From assembly GCF_021025955.1 (NCBI RefSeq), contig NZ_JAJNCL010000001.1, positions 930,001-994,000 on the forward strand: a stretch of DNA of 64,000 nucleotides. Direction: 5' to 3'. Of the stretch, positions 1 to 7,901 are shown in pieces. Source of the DNA: Rhodococcus qingshengii (GTDB lineage: Bacteria > Actinomycetota > Actinomycetes > Mycobacteriales > Mycobacteriaceae). Positions within the stretch are counted from its first letter, which is position 1, and every line of letters begins with the position of its first letter. The notes beneath the pieces are model-generated. The model was not told the DNA's origin, searched no databases, and was given only the letters and a program-made list of their open reading frames with translations. Position numbers and translations under genes: made by a program.

Positions 1-105
1 GCGTATCGGGTGGCCGGGTTGGTCGCTGGGGTGGCAGCGGCTGTTTCGTGGTGGTTTCGGAAAGCAGTTCTGCCGGTGCGGTTGTGCCGTTCCGCTGCGG
101 AGCTG

Positions 106-708
106 TCAGCCGAGCAGGGGTGCAAGTCTGGGGTCGTCCGCCCACCGGGGGCCGAGGATGCCGATCGCGGACCACAGGGACAGTGCCGGTGTGGATGGCC
201 CTGATAGTTGCAGGGGGACAGCGTTTTCGAAGACGAGGTTGACTGTCCAGCCGTGCAGGTCCGGATAGAATTCGCTGACGGCGTTGAAGTAGAAGCTGAG
301 CCAGCCCTGGGAATGTGTGTGGCACAGGAAACGCTGGTTGGTGACGATAACCGAAACGTGTTGGTGTTCACGCCAGGTGACTTGGGCGTTGCGTTGCGCA
401 GCTCGTTTGCGTGCGCTGTTGCCGATTGCTGAGGCGGCGAGGGCGCCGACGACGAACGCGGGGTTGCCGAACGCGAAGGTGGAATTGCGGAAGTAGGTTC
501 CGTCTCCTCCCCAGAGGCGCGCGTACGTCGCTTCGGTTTGGAGAATGGCGAATTCGTTGTGACCGAGCACGATTCCATGCAGTGGCATCGCAGGTGGTGT
601 GTGTCCGGCGCGAGCCTCGCGTGCGGCGAGCTGCGCGTACTGCCACCAGTGTGCGGATTGCTCGGCGGCAGCGGCGCGTGCTGCTTCTATCTGCTTCCCT
701 TTGGTCAC
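106..708 (-). CDS. hypothetical protein at the end of the beta-lactone operon
   Basis: A 200-residue protein starting at GTG, 13 bp after the stop of the MMPL exporter gene and on the same strand, so probably the last cistron of the operon. The N-terminus (residues 1-35) is rich in Ala, Gln and Lys and looks helical. The middle has a hydrophobic Ala/Gly-rich stretch (about residues 78-95), followed by a beta-rich C-terminal half with aromatic and His residues. I recognise no family; the C-terminal half is vaguely like bacterial PH-type domains, which is a guess. No strong ribosome binding site is visible, consistent with translational coupling. That it is a gene is fairly sure; its function is unknown. 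Confidence 0.7.
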   Translation of the reverse strand: MTKGKQIEAARAAAAEQSAHWWQYAQLAAREARAGHTPPAMPLHGIVLGHNEFAILQTEATYARLWGGDGTYFRNSTFAFGNPAFVVGALAASAIGNSARKRAAQRNAQVTWREHQHVSVIVTNQRFLCHTHSQGWLSFYFNAVSEFYPDLHGWTVNLVFENAVPLQLSGPSTPALSLWSAIGILGPRWADDPRLAPLLG

Positions 709-721
709 GTCGAAATACTAT

Positions 722-2857
722 CTACTGCACGGTGACGGTGGTCGGAAGCGCGGCGGGCGCCGCAGGTGTGCGCAGGAACGCCGGTCCCCACCAATTTGCG
801 TTGCCCATCAACGTGACCAGGGCTGGGACGAGAAGCATCCGCACCAATGTGGCGTCGAGTGCGAGGGCGATGATCATGCCGATTCCGATGAAGCGCATCG
901 GGGTCAGCTCGGAGAGTGTGAAGGCGCCGGTGACGAGGATCAGCAGGGTGGCCGCTGCGGTGACGACGCGGCCGGTTCGTGTTGCTCCGATGAGGATCGC
1001 TTCGTCGGTGCTCGCTCCGGCGTGTTTGGCCTCGACCATGCGGGAGATGAGGAACACCTCGTAATCGGTGGAGAGTCCGAAGACGACGGAGATCACCAGG
1101 ACAACCATTCCCGCGGCGAGTGGGCCTTCGCTGACACCGAGCAGGTGGGAGAGGTGCCCGTCGAAGAAGATGAGGGTGAGGATCCCGAAGGTTGCGCCCA
1201 AGCTCAGGAACGCTACGGCAATTGCTTTGAGGGGCAGGACGATCGATCCGAAGGCGAGCAGCATCAGCAGCAGGGTAGCTCCGGCCATGATGGCGATCAT
1301 GACGGGAAGCCAGTCGATGATGGCGTCGACGCCATCTGCGGTGATCGCACTCAGGCCGCCGATCTGCAGGTCAACACCGTCTGGGGTGGGGAGGCCGCGG
1401 ATGTCCTCGACTGCCGCCATCGCAGCTTGTGATCGATCGGGGACCGACAGCTGCGCTTGCAGGACGGTGATCGCTTCGTTGGCGCCGACGACGGCGACAT
1501 TGGTGACGCCGTCGACAGCGGCGACGGCGCTGCGCAGTGCGGCGATCGCGTCGCTGGGTGGGGTGGTGTCGTCTGTGCCGGTGGCGAGGATCAGGACGCC
1601 GCTGTTGGCGGCGGGGAATGCGGCGGCGACGGTTTCGGCGCCGATCCGCGCCGAACTGCCCGGCGGAAGAGCGGTGTGGTCGACGTCGCCGAGTTTGATG
1701 CCAGTGACCGGTGCCGCGAGGAGCAGTAAGGCCGTGATGATAGCGGCGGCGATGACACCGGGGCGGCGTAGGACAGCGGAGGTGACCGTGCCCCAGAAGC
1801 GTTGGGCTCTGGCCTCGCCGTGTTCGAAGGCTCCGGTGCGCCAACTCCACGTGCTGATGCGGTGGCCGAGCAGCGCTAACGCCGCCGGGAGCACGGTCAG
1901 GGACATCGCGGCGGCAACCGCGACGGCGGACATGGCGCCGAAGCCCAGGGATTTGAGCATCGACTGTGGGAAGACGAGTGTTCCGGCGAATGCGCACATC
2001 AGGAGCAGTGCGGAGAACGCCACGGTGCGTCCGGCGGTGGCCAGGGTGCGGGCGATTGCAGTGGGGGTGTCGGCGCCCTCCCGGGCGAGTTCTTCGCGGA
2101 AGCGGCTGACGATGAAGAGGCCGTAGTCGATGGCCAGGCCGAGACCAAGGAGCGATGCGATGTTGACGGCGAAGACGTTGACGTCGACGAACTCGGAGAT
2201 CAGGCGCAAGGAGGCCAGTGCGCCGAGGACGGACAGGACACCGACGAGGACCGGGAGGGAGGCGGCGACGAGTCCGCCGAAGACGAGGACGAGCACGGCG
2301 AGAGTGACAGGCAGGGACAGTGATTCGGCGAAGACGAGGTCGCGTTCGGATTGGTCGTTGATCGCTGTTGCGAGAGCGGTGAATCCGGTGACGTCGGTGT
2401 CGACGCCGGGGACACGCAGGTGCGGTTCGATCTCGTCGAAGGCGGCGATACGTTCGTTCTCGTCTCCGGCGGCGAACACGACCGCCAACGCTTGGGTGCC
2501 GTCGTGCGAGCGGAGATACGGGGCGGCGGCGGGGGTGTTCCAGTAGGTCAAGACCGGCCGGTCGAGGAGGGCGGGGTCGATCGAGTCGAGACTGCGGCTG
2601 ATGTCGTCGCCGATGTCGTCGAGGGTGCGCCCGTCCGGAACGGTGTACACGGCAACGGCATCGGGGGTCTGCCTGCCGAAATGTTCTTGCACGATGCGCT
2701 CGACCTGCATGGACTCGCTGCCGGGGTCGGAGTAGCCGCCCGCGCCGAGTTTGTTCATCACCGTCGATCCCCACGCTCCGGCGATGAGGACGAGCGCGAT
2801 GGTACCCAGCAGGATCGTCCAGCGGCGTCGAAGGATCACTCTCGCCCACACGTTCAC
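722..2857 (-). CDS. MMPL/RND-family lipid exporter
   Basis: A 711-residue RND-superfamily protein of the MMPL type. One N-terminal membrane helix (about residues 13-35) is followed by a periplasmic domain, a block of five to six helices (about 175-330), a second periplasmic domain and a last helix block (about 510-700). Both halves carry the family signature near the DY pair: DYGLFIVSRF in the first half and TDYEVFLISRM in the second, where the buried Asp relays protons. The GTG start overlaps the stop of the formyltransferase gene (GTGA), so the two are translationally coupled. MMPL proteins of mycolate-containing bacteria export lipids and lipopeptides. Here the likely cargo is the beta-lactone product, which is inferred from operon position. 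Confidence 0.93.
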   Translation of the reverse strand: MNVWARVILRRRWTILLGTIALVLIAGAWGSTVMNKLGAGGYSDPGSESMQVERIVQEHFGRQTPDAVAVYTVPDGRTLDDIGDDISRSLDSIDPALLDRPVLTYWNTPAAAPYLRSHDGTQALAVVFAAGDENERIAAFDEIEPHLRVPGVDTDVTGFTALATAINDQSERDLVFAESLSLPVTLAVLVLVFGGLVAASLPVLVGVLSVLGALASLRLISEFVDVNVFAVNIASLLGLGLAIDYGLFIVSRFREELAREGADTPTAIARTLATAGRTVAFSALLLMCAFAGTLVFPQSMLKSLGFGAMSAVAVAAAMSLTVLPAALALLGHRISTWSWRTGAFEHGEARAQRFWGTVTSAVLRRPGVIAAAIITALLLLAAPVTGIKLGDVDHTALPPGSSARIGAETVAAAFPAANSGVLILATGTDDTTPPSDAIAALRSAVAAVDGVTNVAVVGANEAITVLQAQLSVPDRSQAAMAAVEDIRGLPTPDGVDLQIGGLSAITADGVDAIIDWLPVMIAIMAGATLLLMLLAFGSIVLPLKAIAVAFLSLGATFGILTLIFFDGHLSHLLGVSEGPLAAGMVVLVISVVFGLSTDYEVFLISRMVEAKHAGASTDEAILIGATRTGRVVTAAATLLILVTGAFTLSELTPMRFIGIGMIIALALDATLVRMLLVPALVTLMGNANWWGPAFLRTPAAPAALPTTVTVQ

Positions 2858-3549
2858 GGGCGCTCACTTTCGGTCGTGGGAGCAGCTGCGAGGGAGGCGG
2901 CCAGGTCGGGGTAGAGCGGGGTGAAGACACCTAGATTCGCGGCGCGAGCGTATTCGGGGTTGGCGCGGCGTCCGGCGAGGTCCGGGAGCCGCGATCGCCC
3001 GAAGTAGCCACCGCCGCGGGCGCGGGGTGTGATGGGGGTGAGGGCGTCCGCGCGGACGGCGTCGAGGTTGCGTTCGAAGAGGGTGTGGCAGGCGCGCAGG
3101 CCGCTCATCATCACGTCTTGGAAGCCGTCCTGAGGGTCGATCGGGAAGTCCTCGGTGTCGAACACGGCTCCGGTGTCGATGCCGGTGTCGACGGCGTGCA
3201 GGGTGGCGCCGTAGGTGGTTTCTCCGGCGAGGATGGCGTGCACGATCGCGATCTCGGGCAGTCCGCGGTAGGTGGGCAGGGGGCCGTTGTGGATGTTGTA
3301 GATCCGCAAGTCCGAGCCGACGAGTGGTGCCCGCAAGATGGTGGGATTGTTGATGGAGAACACCACGTCGTCGGTGGTGGCGCCGCGGAGGATGTCGTAG
3401 TCGTTGTTGACGTCGTCGGTGCGCAGGATCCGGTGATCGCCGGGGATGTCTACCTGGTCGTCGACACAGACGAGATCGACGGTGTGCCCGGCGCTGTCGG
3501 CGAACCGGACGGCGCGCCAGAGCAGCGATCCGCCGCCGATGAAGATCAC
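2854..3549 (-). CDS. lstF: formyltransferase, LstF-like
   Basis: A 231-residue protein of the Fmt/GART-type 10-formyl-tetrahydrofolate-dependent formyltransferase fold. The catalytic Asn-x-His signature is present as NIHNGPLPTYRG (about residues 92-103), and the downstream catalytic Asp lies in DTGIDTG (about 129-135). It is shorter than methionyl-tRNA formyltransferase and lacks its C-terminal tRNA-binding domain, as expected for a small-molecule enzyme. In lipstatin assembly LstF formylates the amino group of the esterified amino acid, and I infer the same here. The GTG start overlaps the NRPS stop (GTGA), and its own stop overlaps the MMPL start. The family is sure and the exact acceptor is inferred. 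Confidence 0.9.
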   Translation of the reverse strand: MIFIGGGSLLWRAVRFADSAGHTVDLVCVDDQVDIPGDHRILRTDDVNNDYDILRGATTDDVVFSINNPTILRAPLVGSDLRIYNIHNGPLPTYRGLPEIAIVHAILAGETTYGATLHAVDTGIDTGAVFDTEDFPIDPQDGFQDVMMSGLRACHTLFERNLDAVRADALTPITPRARGGGYFGRSRLPDLAGRRANPEYARAANLGVFTPLYPDLAASLAAAPTTESERP

Positions 3550-6530
3550 GAGTTCACTCCTGCGCGTGCGGTGGTCGCGGCGGCGTGGACGCGGCCGAGG
3601 GTCAGGTGATGGAGCAGGCCTTCGAGCTGGGCGACGAAGACCGGTTCTGCTGCTGCGCCGACGACGGTGCGGGAGACCTTGGCGAGCATCTCCACCGAGG
3701 CGAGGGAATCGCCGCCGAGGGCGAAGAAGTCGGAGTCGGCGCTCAGGGTGTGGACGTCGAGGCGCAGGACGTCGGCCCAGATCGCGGTGATCGCGGTCAG
3801 GTCGTCGTCGGCGACAGTGGCCGGTGCTTGTGCGGTTGCCGGTGCGGGGGATGCGCCGGGCAAGCGGGAGGTGTCGAGTTTGCCGTTCGCGGTCAGGGGC
3901 AGCTCGTCGACGAAGTGCAGGGTGGACGGGATCATGTAGGCGGGCAACCTCTCCGCGAGGAAGCCGCGGACCGTGGTGTCGTCGGAGTGGTCGGCGATCA
4001 CGTAGGCGACGAGGACGTTTCCGCCGTCCTCTCGTGCGCGGCCGAGGACGGCAGCTCGGCTGACCCCGGGGCAGTGCTCGAGCACCGATTGCACTTCGCC
4101 TGGTTCGACGCGGTTGCCGCGGATCTTGACCTGGTGATCGGCGCGACCTACGAAATCGAGTTCACCGCTCGGGAGGAGCCGGGCGAGATCCCCGGTGCGA
4201 TAGGTGCGTTCACCGCTCGGCAGGTGCACGAAGCGTTGCGCTGTCAGCTCGGGGCGCGCGAGGTAGCCGCGGGCGAGCTGCGGACCACCGAAGTACAGTT
4301 CGCCGACTTCCCCTGCCGGTACGGGCTGTTGGTGTTCGTCGAGCAGGAAGACCGTGGTGTTCGCGGCGGGGTGTCCGATCGGGATCGACGGCGCCGCCGG
4401 GTCGGGGAAGCCGATGACGTGTGAGGTGCACACGATGGACAGTTCGGTGGGGCCGTAGCTGTTGAGCAGGTGCGCGTCGGGGCCGAAGAACGTGCGTGCT
4501 TTCGCCGCGAGGGCGGGGTGTAGTTGTTCGCCGCCGATGATGACGGTGCGCGGGGTGGGGACGTCGATGCCCAGACGGACGATGACCTCGAGCAAGCTCG
4601 GGGTCAGCAGGAAGGTGTTGGCGCCGGAGTCGCGCAGCATGGTCTGCAAGGTGAGGTGGGAGATGTCGTCGGGGATCAGGGTGACGGCGCCGCCGGTGAG
4701 CAGGGGACTGAAGAACGCTGCGCAGGCCATGTCCGCGGCGGGGGTGTGATAGTGCGCGAAGCGGGTGTCGGGGCCGAGTTTGTACCAGTCGCTGGCGGAT
4801 TCGAGGTAGTTGACGATCCCGCCGTGGGGGACGAGTACGCCTTTCGGTCGTCCGGTCGATCCGGAGGTGTAGGTGACGAAGGCGATGTCGTCGGCGGTCA
4901 CCGGGACGTGGACGGGTTCGTCGGTGTCCTGGTCGATGTCGTCGACGACGACAACGTCGATGCCGGTGCTGACGAGATCGCGTAGGTGTGGCCGTGTCAG
5001 CAGCAGCGCCGCGTCGGAGTCGGCGACGGTGTCGGCGAGGCGGTCAGCGGGGTGTTTGGGGTCGAGGGGCAAGAACGCGGCCCCGGCCCGCAGGATCGCC
5101 ACTTGCGCGACCATCCCTTCGACGGACCGGTCGGCGAGTACGGCGACGATCGATCCGCGGCCGATGCCGCGGCGCAGCAGCTCGGCGGCGACAGCGTCGG
5201 CCCACCAGTCGATTTCGGCGTACGTGTACTCGCTGTCGGGGGCGACGACGGCGACGGCGTCGGGGCGGGTGCGGACCTGCAGTTGGAACATGCTGTTCAC
5301 GTTCTGCCGGTTCGCCGGGCGGTCGATGCCTCGCGATGGTGGAGCGGGTAGGGCGGCGGCGGAATCGAATTCGGCGACGATCCGATCGAGAAGCGCCTCC
5401 AATCGTTCTGCGACACCGCGGCCCGCCCGGCAGGAGACGGTGATCTCGGTGCGCGTGCCCGACTCGACGACGACGAACGAGATCGGCACCAACCCGGTGT
5501 GCACCGGCAGTGCCCGCACCGCGGTGGCCGCGAACCCGGGCGCCGACAGCGCCGCACGGTCGATCTTGCCCGCGTGGGAGACGATCGCAGAGACCAGGTT
5601 TCGGTTCGTGCGGGCACCGAAGGCGTGCACGGACGCGAGGATGCGGCGGGTGATCGGGGCGGGGATCTTCGCCAACCCGCCGTTGTCCATCTCGTTGAGC
5701 TCACGCCCTTCGACCATGCCGACGAGCAGGCGTGCGTTGATCTCCGCTGCGCTCTGCCCCGGATCCGCATTGAGGAACAGCGGCAGCGCCAGGTTCGCGG
5801 TCGATCGGATCGCCGGATCGTGGCGGCGCAGATCCACCGGCACCATCAGCCGGACCGGGCGGCCGGTGGTGTCGGCGAGGACCGCGGCGATCCGGGCTAC
5901 CGCCGACGGGTGGGTGCCGTCGACGCTGCGGTGGCGCCACAGGAACCGTTCGCCGCCGCGGATGGGTGCCCCGGCGCCGAGGGGGGATCGGTACGTCGGC
6001 AGCAGCCGTGTGGGGGTTCCGGATGCGCCGATGCGGTCGACGAGGGTGTGATCGGCGGTGGTGTCCGGCGCGCCCAGCGGCTCCTCGCCGCGCAGGACCC
6101 GGAACACGTCCGCGGCCCAGGTGCCCAGGCCCTTGGCGTCCATGACTCCGTGGAAGGCGCGGAAGATGACGGTCGTCGGGTCGGAGGTGACGAGCACGAC
6201 CTCGGTGGTGGCGTCCGCGGTGACACCGAGCGGGCGGTTCAGGATGGGGTTCGCATCGAGTGCGGTGAAGTCCACGCCGCCGTGTTCGACGATTTCGAGG
6301 TGCGGGGCGAGGCCGCTGTCTACCCAGCTCTTGCCCCGGCGGACCAGCCGTGCGCCGGGGCAGGCGTGCGAGGCGCGTTCGACGGCGCGGCGAAGTGCGT
6401 CGACGTCGATGTCACCGGCGCCTTCGACGATGAGTTGGATGGCGAACGGTTCGGCCAGGGGCTCGGTAGCTAGGTACAACCGTTCGGTCGCCGAAATCGG
6501 TCGTGTGAACACAGGGGTGGTCGATGTCAT
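3546..6530 (-). CDS. lstE: single-module NRPS (C-A-T), LstE-like
   Basis: A 994-residue nonribosomal peptide synthetase module. Residues 1-400 form a condensation/acyltransferase-like domain with an HxxxD motif (HGVMD, about 127-131). Residues 410-900 form an adenylation domain with TYTSGSTGRPKG (A3), NSYGPTELS (A5), YRTGD (A7) and LTANGKLD (A10). A carrier domain follows with LGGDSL (phosphopantetheine Ser about 942). There is no thioesterase domain. In lipstatin the matching LstE loads the amino acid that is esterified to the fatty beta-hydroxy group. I chose the ATG at 6530 because GAGG precedes it by 5 nt; the GTG two codons upstream lies inside that site. Substrate pocket: the A4-region Asp is followed by Met, unlike the usual Asp-Ala leucine codes, so the amino acid is uncertain. 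Confidence 0.93.
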   Translation of the reverse strand: MTSTTPVFTRPISATERLYLATEPLAEPFAIQLIVEGAGDIDVDALRRAVERASHACPGARLVRRGKSWVDSGLAPHLEIVEHGGVDFTALDANPILNRPLGVTADATTEVVLVTSDPTTVIFRAFHGVMDAKGLGTWAADVFRVLRGEEPLGAPDTTADHTLVDRIGASGTPTRLLPTYRSPLGAGAPIRGGERFLWRHRSVDGTHPSAVARIAAVLADTTGRPVRLMVPVDLRRHDPAIRSTANLALPLFLNADPGQSAAEINARLLVGMVEGRELNEMDNGGLAKIPAPITRRILASVHAFGARTNRNLVSAIVSHAGKIDRAALSAPGFAATAVRALPVHTGLVPISFVVVESGTRTEITVSCRAGRGVAERLEALLDRIVAEFDSAAALPAPPSRGIDRPANRQNVNSMFQLQVRTRPDAVAVVAPDSEYTYAEIDWWADAVAAELLRRGIGRGSIVAVLADRSVEGMVAQVAILRAGAAFLPLDPKHPADRLADTVADSDAALLLTRPHLRDLVSTGIDVVVVDDIDQDTDEPVHVPVTADDIAFVTYTSGSTGRPKGVLVPHGGIVNYLESASDWYKLGPDTRFAHYHTPAADMACAAFFSPLLTGGAVTLIPDDISHLTLQTMLRDSGANTFLLTPSLLEVIVRLGIDVPTPRTVIIGGEQLHPALAAKARTFFGPDAHLLNSYGPTELSIVCTSHVIGFPDPAAPSIPIGHPAANTTVFLLDEHQQPVPAGEVGELYFGGPQLARGYLARPELTAQRFVHLPSGERTYRTGDLARLLPSGELDFVGRADHQVKIRGNRVEPGEVQSVLEHCPGVSRAAVLGRAREDGGNVLVAYVIADHSDDTTVRGFLAERLPAYMIPSTLHFVDELPLTANGKLDTSRLPGASPAPATAQAPATVADDDLTAITAIWADVLRLDVHTLSADSDFFALGGDSLASVEMLAKVSRTVVGAAAEPVFVAQLEGLLHHLTLGRVHAAATTARAGVNS

Positions 6531-6570
6531 GGGCACCTCGGAATATGTTGGGGGACTTGGCAGCTGAATG

Positions 6571-7611
6571 TCACTTCAAGGTTCGGGTGATCTCGGCGAT
6601 GCCGCCTTGCGACTGGACCCAGTCCTGGAATTCGAGCAGTCCGCTGTCCCGGTCCACGACGGGGACGTATCCGAAGTCGCGGCGCGCGGCAGTGGTGTCG
6701 AACGTCGAGGTGCGGGTCATGAGCGCGAGGACATATGTCGAGAGGGGAGGGGAGTACCTCACGGCGAGGTACGGGATCTTCCAGATCGTGTCCAGGACCG
6801 TGACGGCGGCGCGGACCACTGCCATGTTCGCCGCCCGGGTGGGTGCGGCGAACCCGAACGATTCGGCGACCTCACCCATGAACGGCCAGATGTTGGTGAT
6901 CTCGGCGTCGGCGATGAAGTAGGCCTTGCCGCCGACGTTGTCGGAGGTGGCCGCTTTGACGCAGGCGTCGACGATGTTGTCGACGTGGCACAGTGAGGCG
7001 TACACCTCGCGCCCTCCGGACAGGTTCGGCAGGGTGCCCGCCTGAGCGCGCCCGAGCAGTCGCACGATCGGCCCGGACCGGTCCCCTGGCCCCCAGATTG
7101 CGCGAGGCCGGAGCGCGCAGGTGGTGAATCCGGGCTCGTTCGCGGCCAGCACTGCCTGTTCGGCGGCGGCTTTCGTCTCGGAGTACAGGTTCAAGAATCT
7201 GCGCGGGTACGGGACGGTTTCGTCGATGTCGATCTGGTCGCCGCCGTCGTATTCCATCAACGCGCTCGGGCTCGAGATGAACACGAATCGGCTGACGCCG
7301 TTGCGGCGCGCGGAATCGAGAAGGGTGGTGGTGGCGGTGACGTTCTCTTCGACGAATTGTGCGCGGACGCCGCGTTCGTCGACGCGAGCGGCGCTGTGGA
7401 TGACGACGTCGATGCCCTCGGTGGCGCGGGCGAGGGACTGCGGATCGGTGAGGTCGCCGTAGACGAGGGTCAGGGCGGTGGTCTCGCCCAGGTCGCGTAG
7501 ATCGCTGGTCGGTCGGACCAGGATCGAGATGTCGTGCCCGCCGTCGGCGACGAGCCAGCGCACGAGTCGTCCACCGAGGAAGCCTGAAGCGCCGGTGACC
7601 AGTACCTTCAT
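6571..7611 (-). CDS. lstD: NAD(P)-dependent 3-hydroxy/keto-acid reductase, LstD/OleD-like
   Basis: A 346-residue extended short-chain dehydrogenase of the 3-beta-hydroxysteroid dehydrogenase/OleD type. The Rossmann motif GASGFLG is at residues 7-13. The catalytic Ser lies in FISSPSA and the Tyr/Lys pair in YSETK. In OleD- and LstD-type pathways this enzyme reduces the 2-alkyl-3-keto acid made by the KASIII pair to the 3-hydroxy acid before lactonisation. I chose the ATG at 7611, preceded by AGAAGAGAA; the 84 residues that could be read upstream are Pro/Arg-rich and overlap the neighbouring gene. The ATG overlaps the stop of the small membrane protein gene (ATGA). The NRPS gene follows after 40 nt. 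Confidence 0.92.
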   Translation of the reverse strand: MKVLVTGASGFLGGRLVRWLVADGGHDISILVRPTSDLRDLGETTALTLVYGDLTDPQSLARATEGIDVVIHSAARVDERGVRAQFVEENVTATTTLLDSARRNGVSRFVFISSPSALMEYDGGDQIDIDETVPYPRRFLNLYSETKAAAEQAVLAANEPGFTTCALRPRAIWGPGDRSGPIVRLLGRAQAGTLPNLSGGREVYASLCHVDNIVDACVKAATSDNVGGKAYFIADAEITNIWPFMGEVAESFGFAAPTRAANMAVVRAAVTVLDTIWKIPYLAVRYSPPLSTYVLALMTRTSTFDTTAARRDFGYVPVVDRDSGLLEFQDWVQSQGGIAEITRTLK

Positions 7612-7901
7612 CGTGTTCTCTTCTCGTCGTCGTCGGAGCGGCGGGGTTGGGTTGTCCACCAGGTCATTCCGAAGATCAGCGTCAATGCTGCGGTCGCTGT
7701 TCGGGAGCGGTGGCCGTCGGCGCGGCGCAGCGCGGCCGGGATCTGAGCGGGATGGACGATCAGGGACAAGAACGCGTCGATCCACCAGGCAGTGCGGATC
7801 AGGGGATGCCGGAGGCGGTGACCACGGAGCTGGGTGAGGGCGCCGTAGGCCAGGAAGATCCATCCGAGGATCGGGATGGTACGCAGTGCAATGGTTTTCA
7901 T
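7608..7901 (-). CDS. small membrane protein inserted between lstC and lstD
   Basis: A 97-residue protein with ATGA overlaps at both ends: its ATG overlaps the stop of the AMP-ligase gene and its stop overlaps the reductase ATG. It must therefore be a real, coupled cistron. Residues 4-22 are a hydrophobic segment, a second Trp/Ile/Leu-rich segment covers about 43-62, and a third covers about 73-88. The C-terminus is a charged Arg/Asp/Glu tail. The lipstatin operon as I know it has no gene at this place. It could anchor the soluble enzymes to the membrane or help pass the lipid product to the MMPL exporter; both are guesses. I recognise no family. Confidence 0.78.
   Translation of the reverse strand: MKTIALRTIPILGWIFLAYGALTQLRGHRLRHPLIRTAWWIDAFLSLIVHPAQIPAALRRADGHRSRTATAALTLIFGMTWWTTQPRRSDDDEKRTR

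Noticed and set aside
1068-2930. Long open frames opposite the MMPL gene on both strands
   Set aside because: They are Arg/Pro/Ala-rich, have no ribosome binding sites and shadow the MMPL gene in GC-rich DNA.
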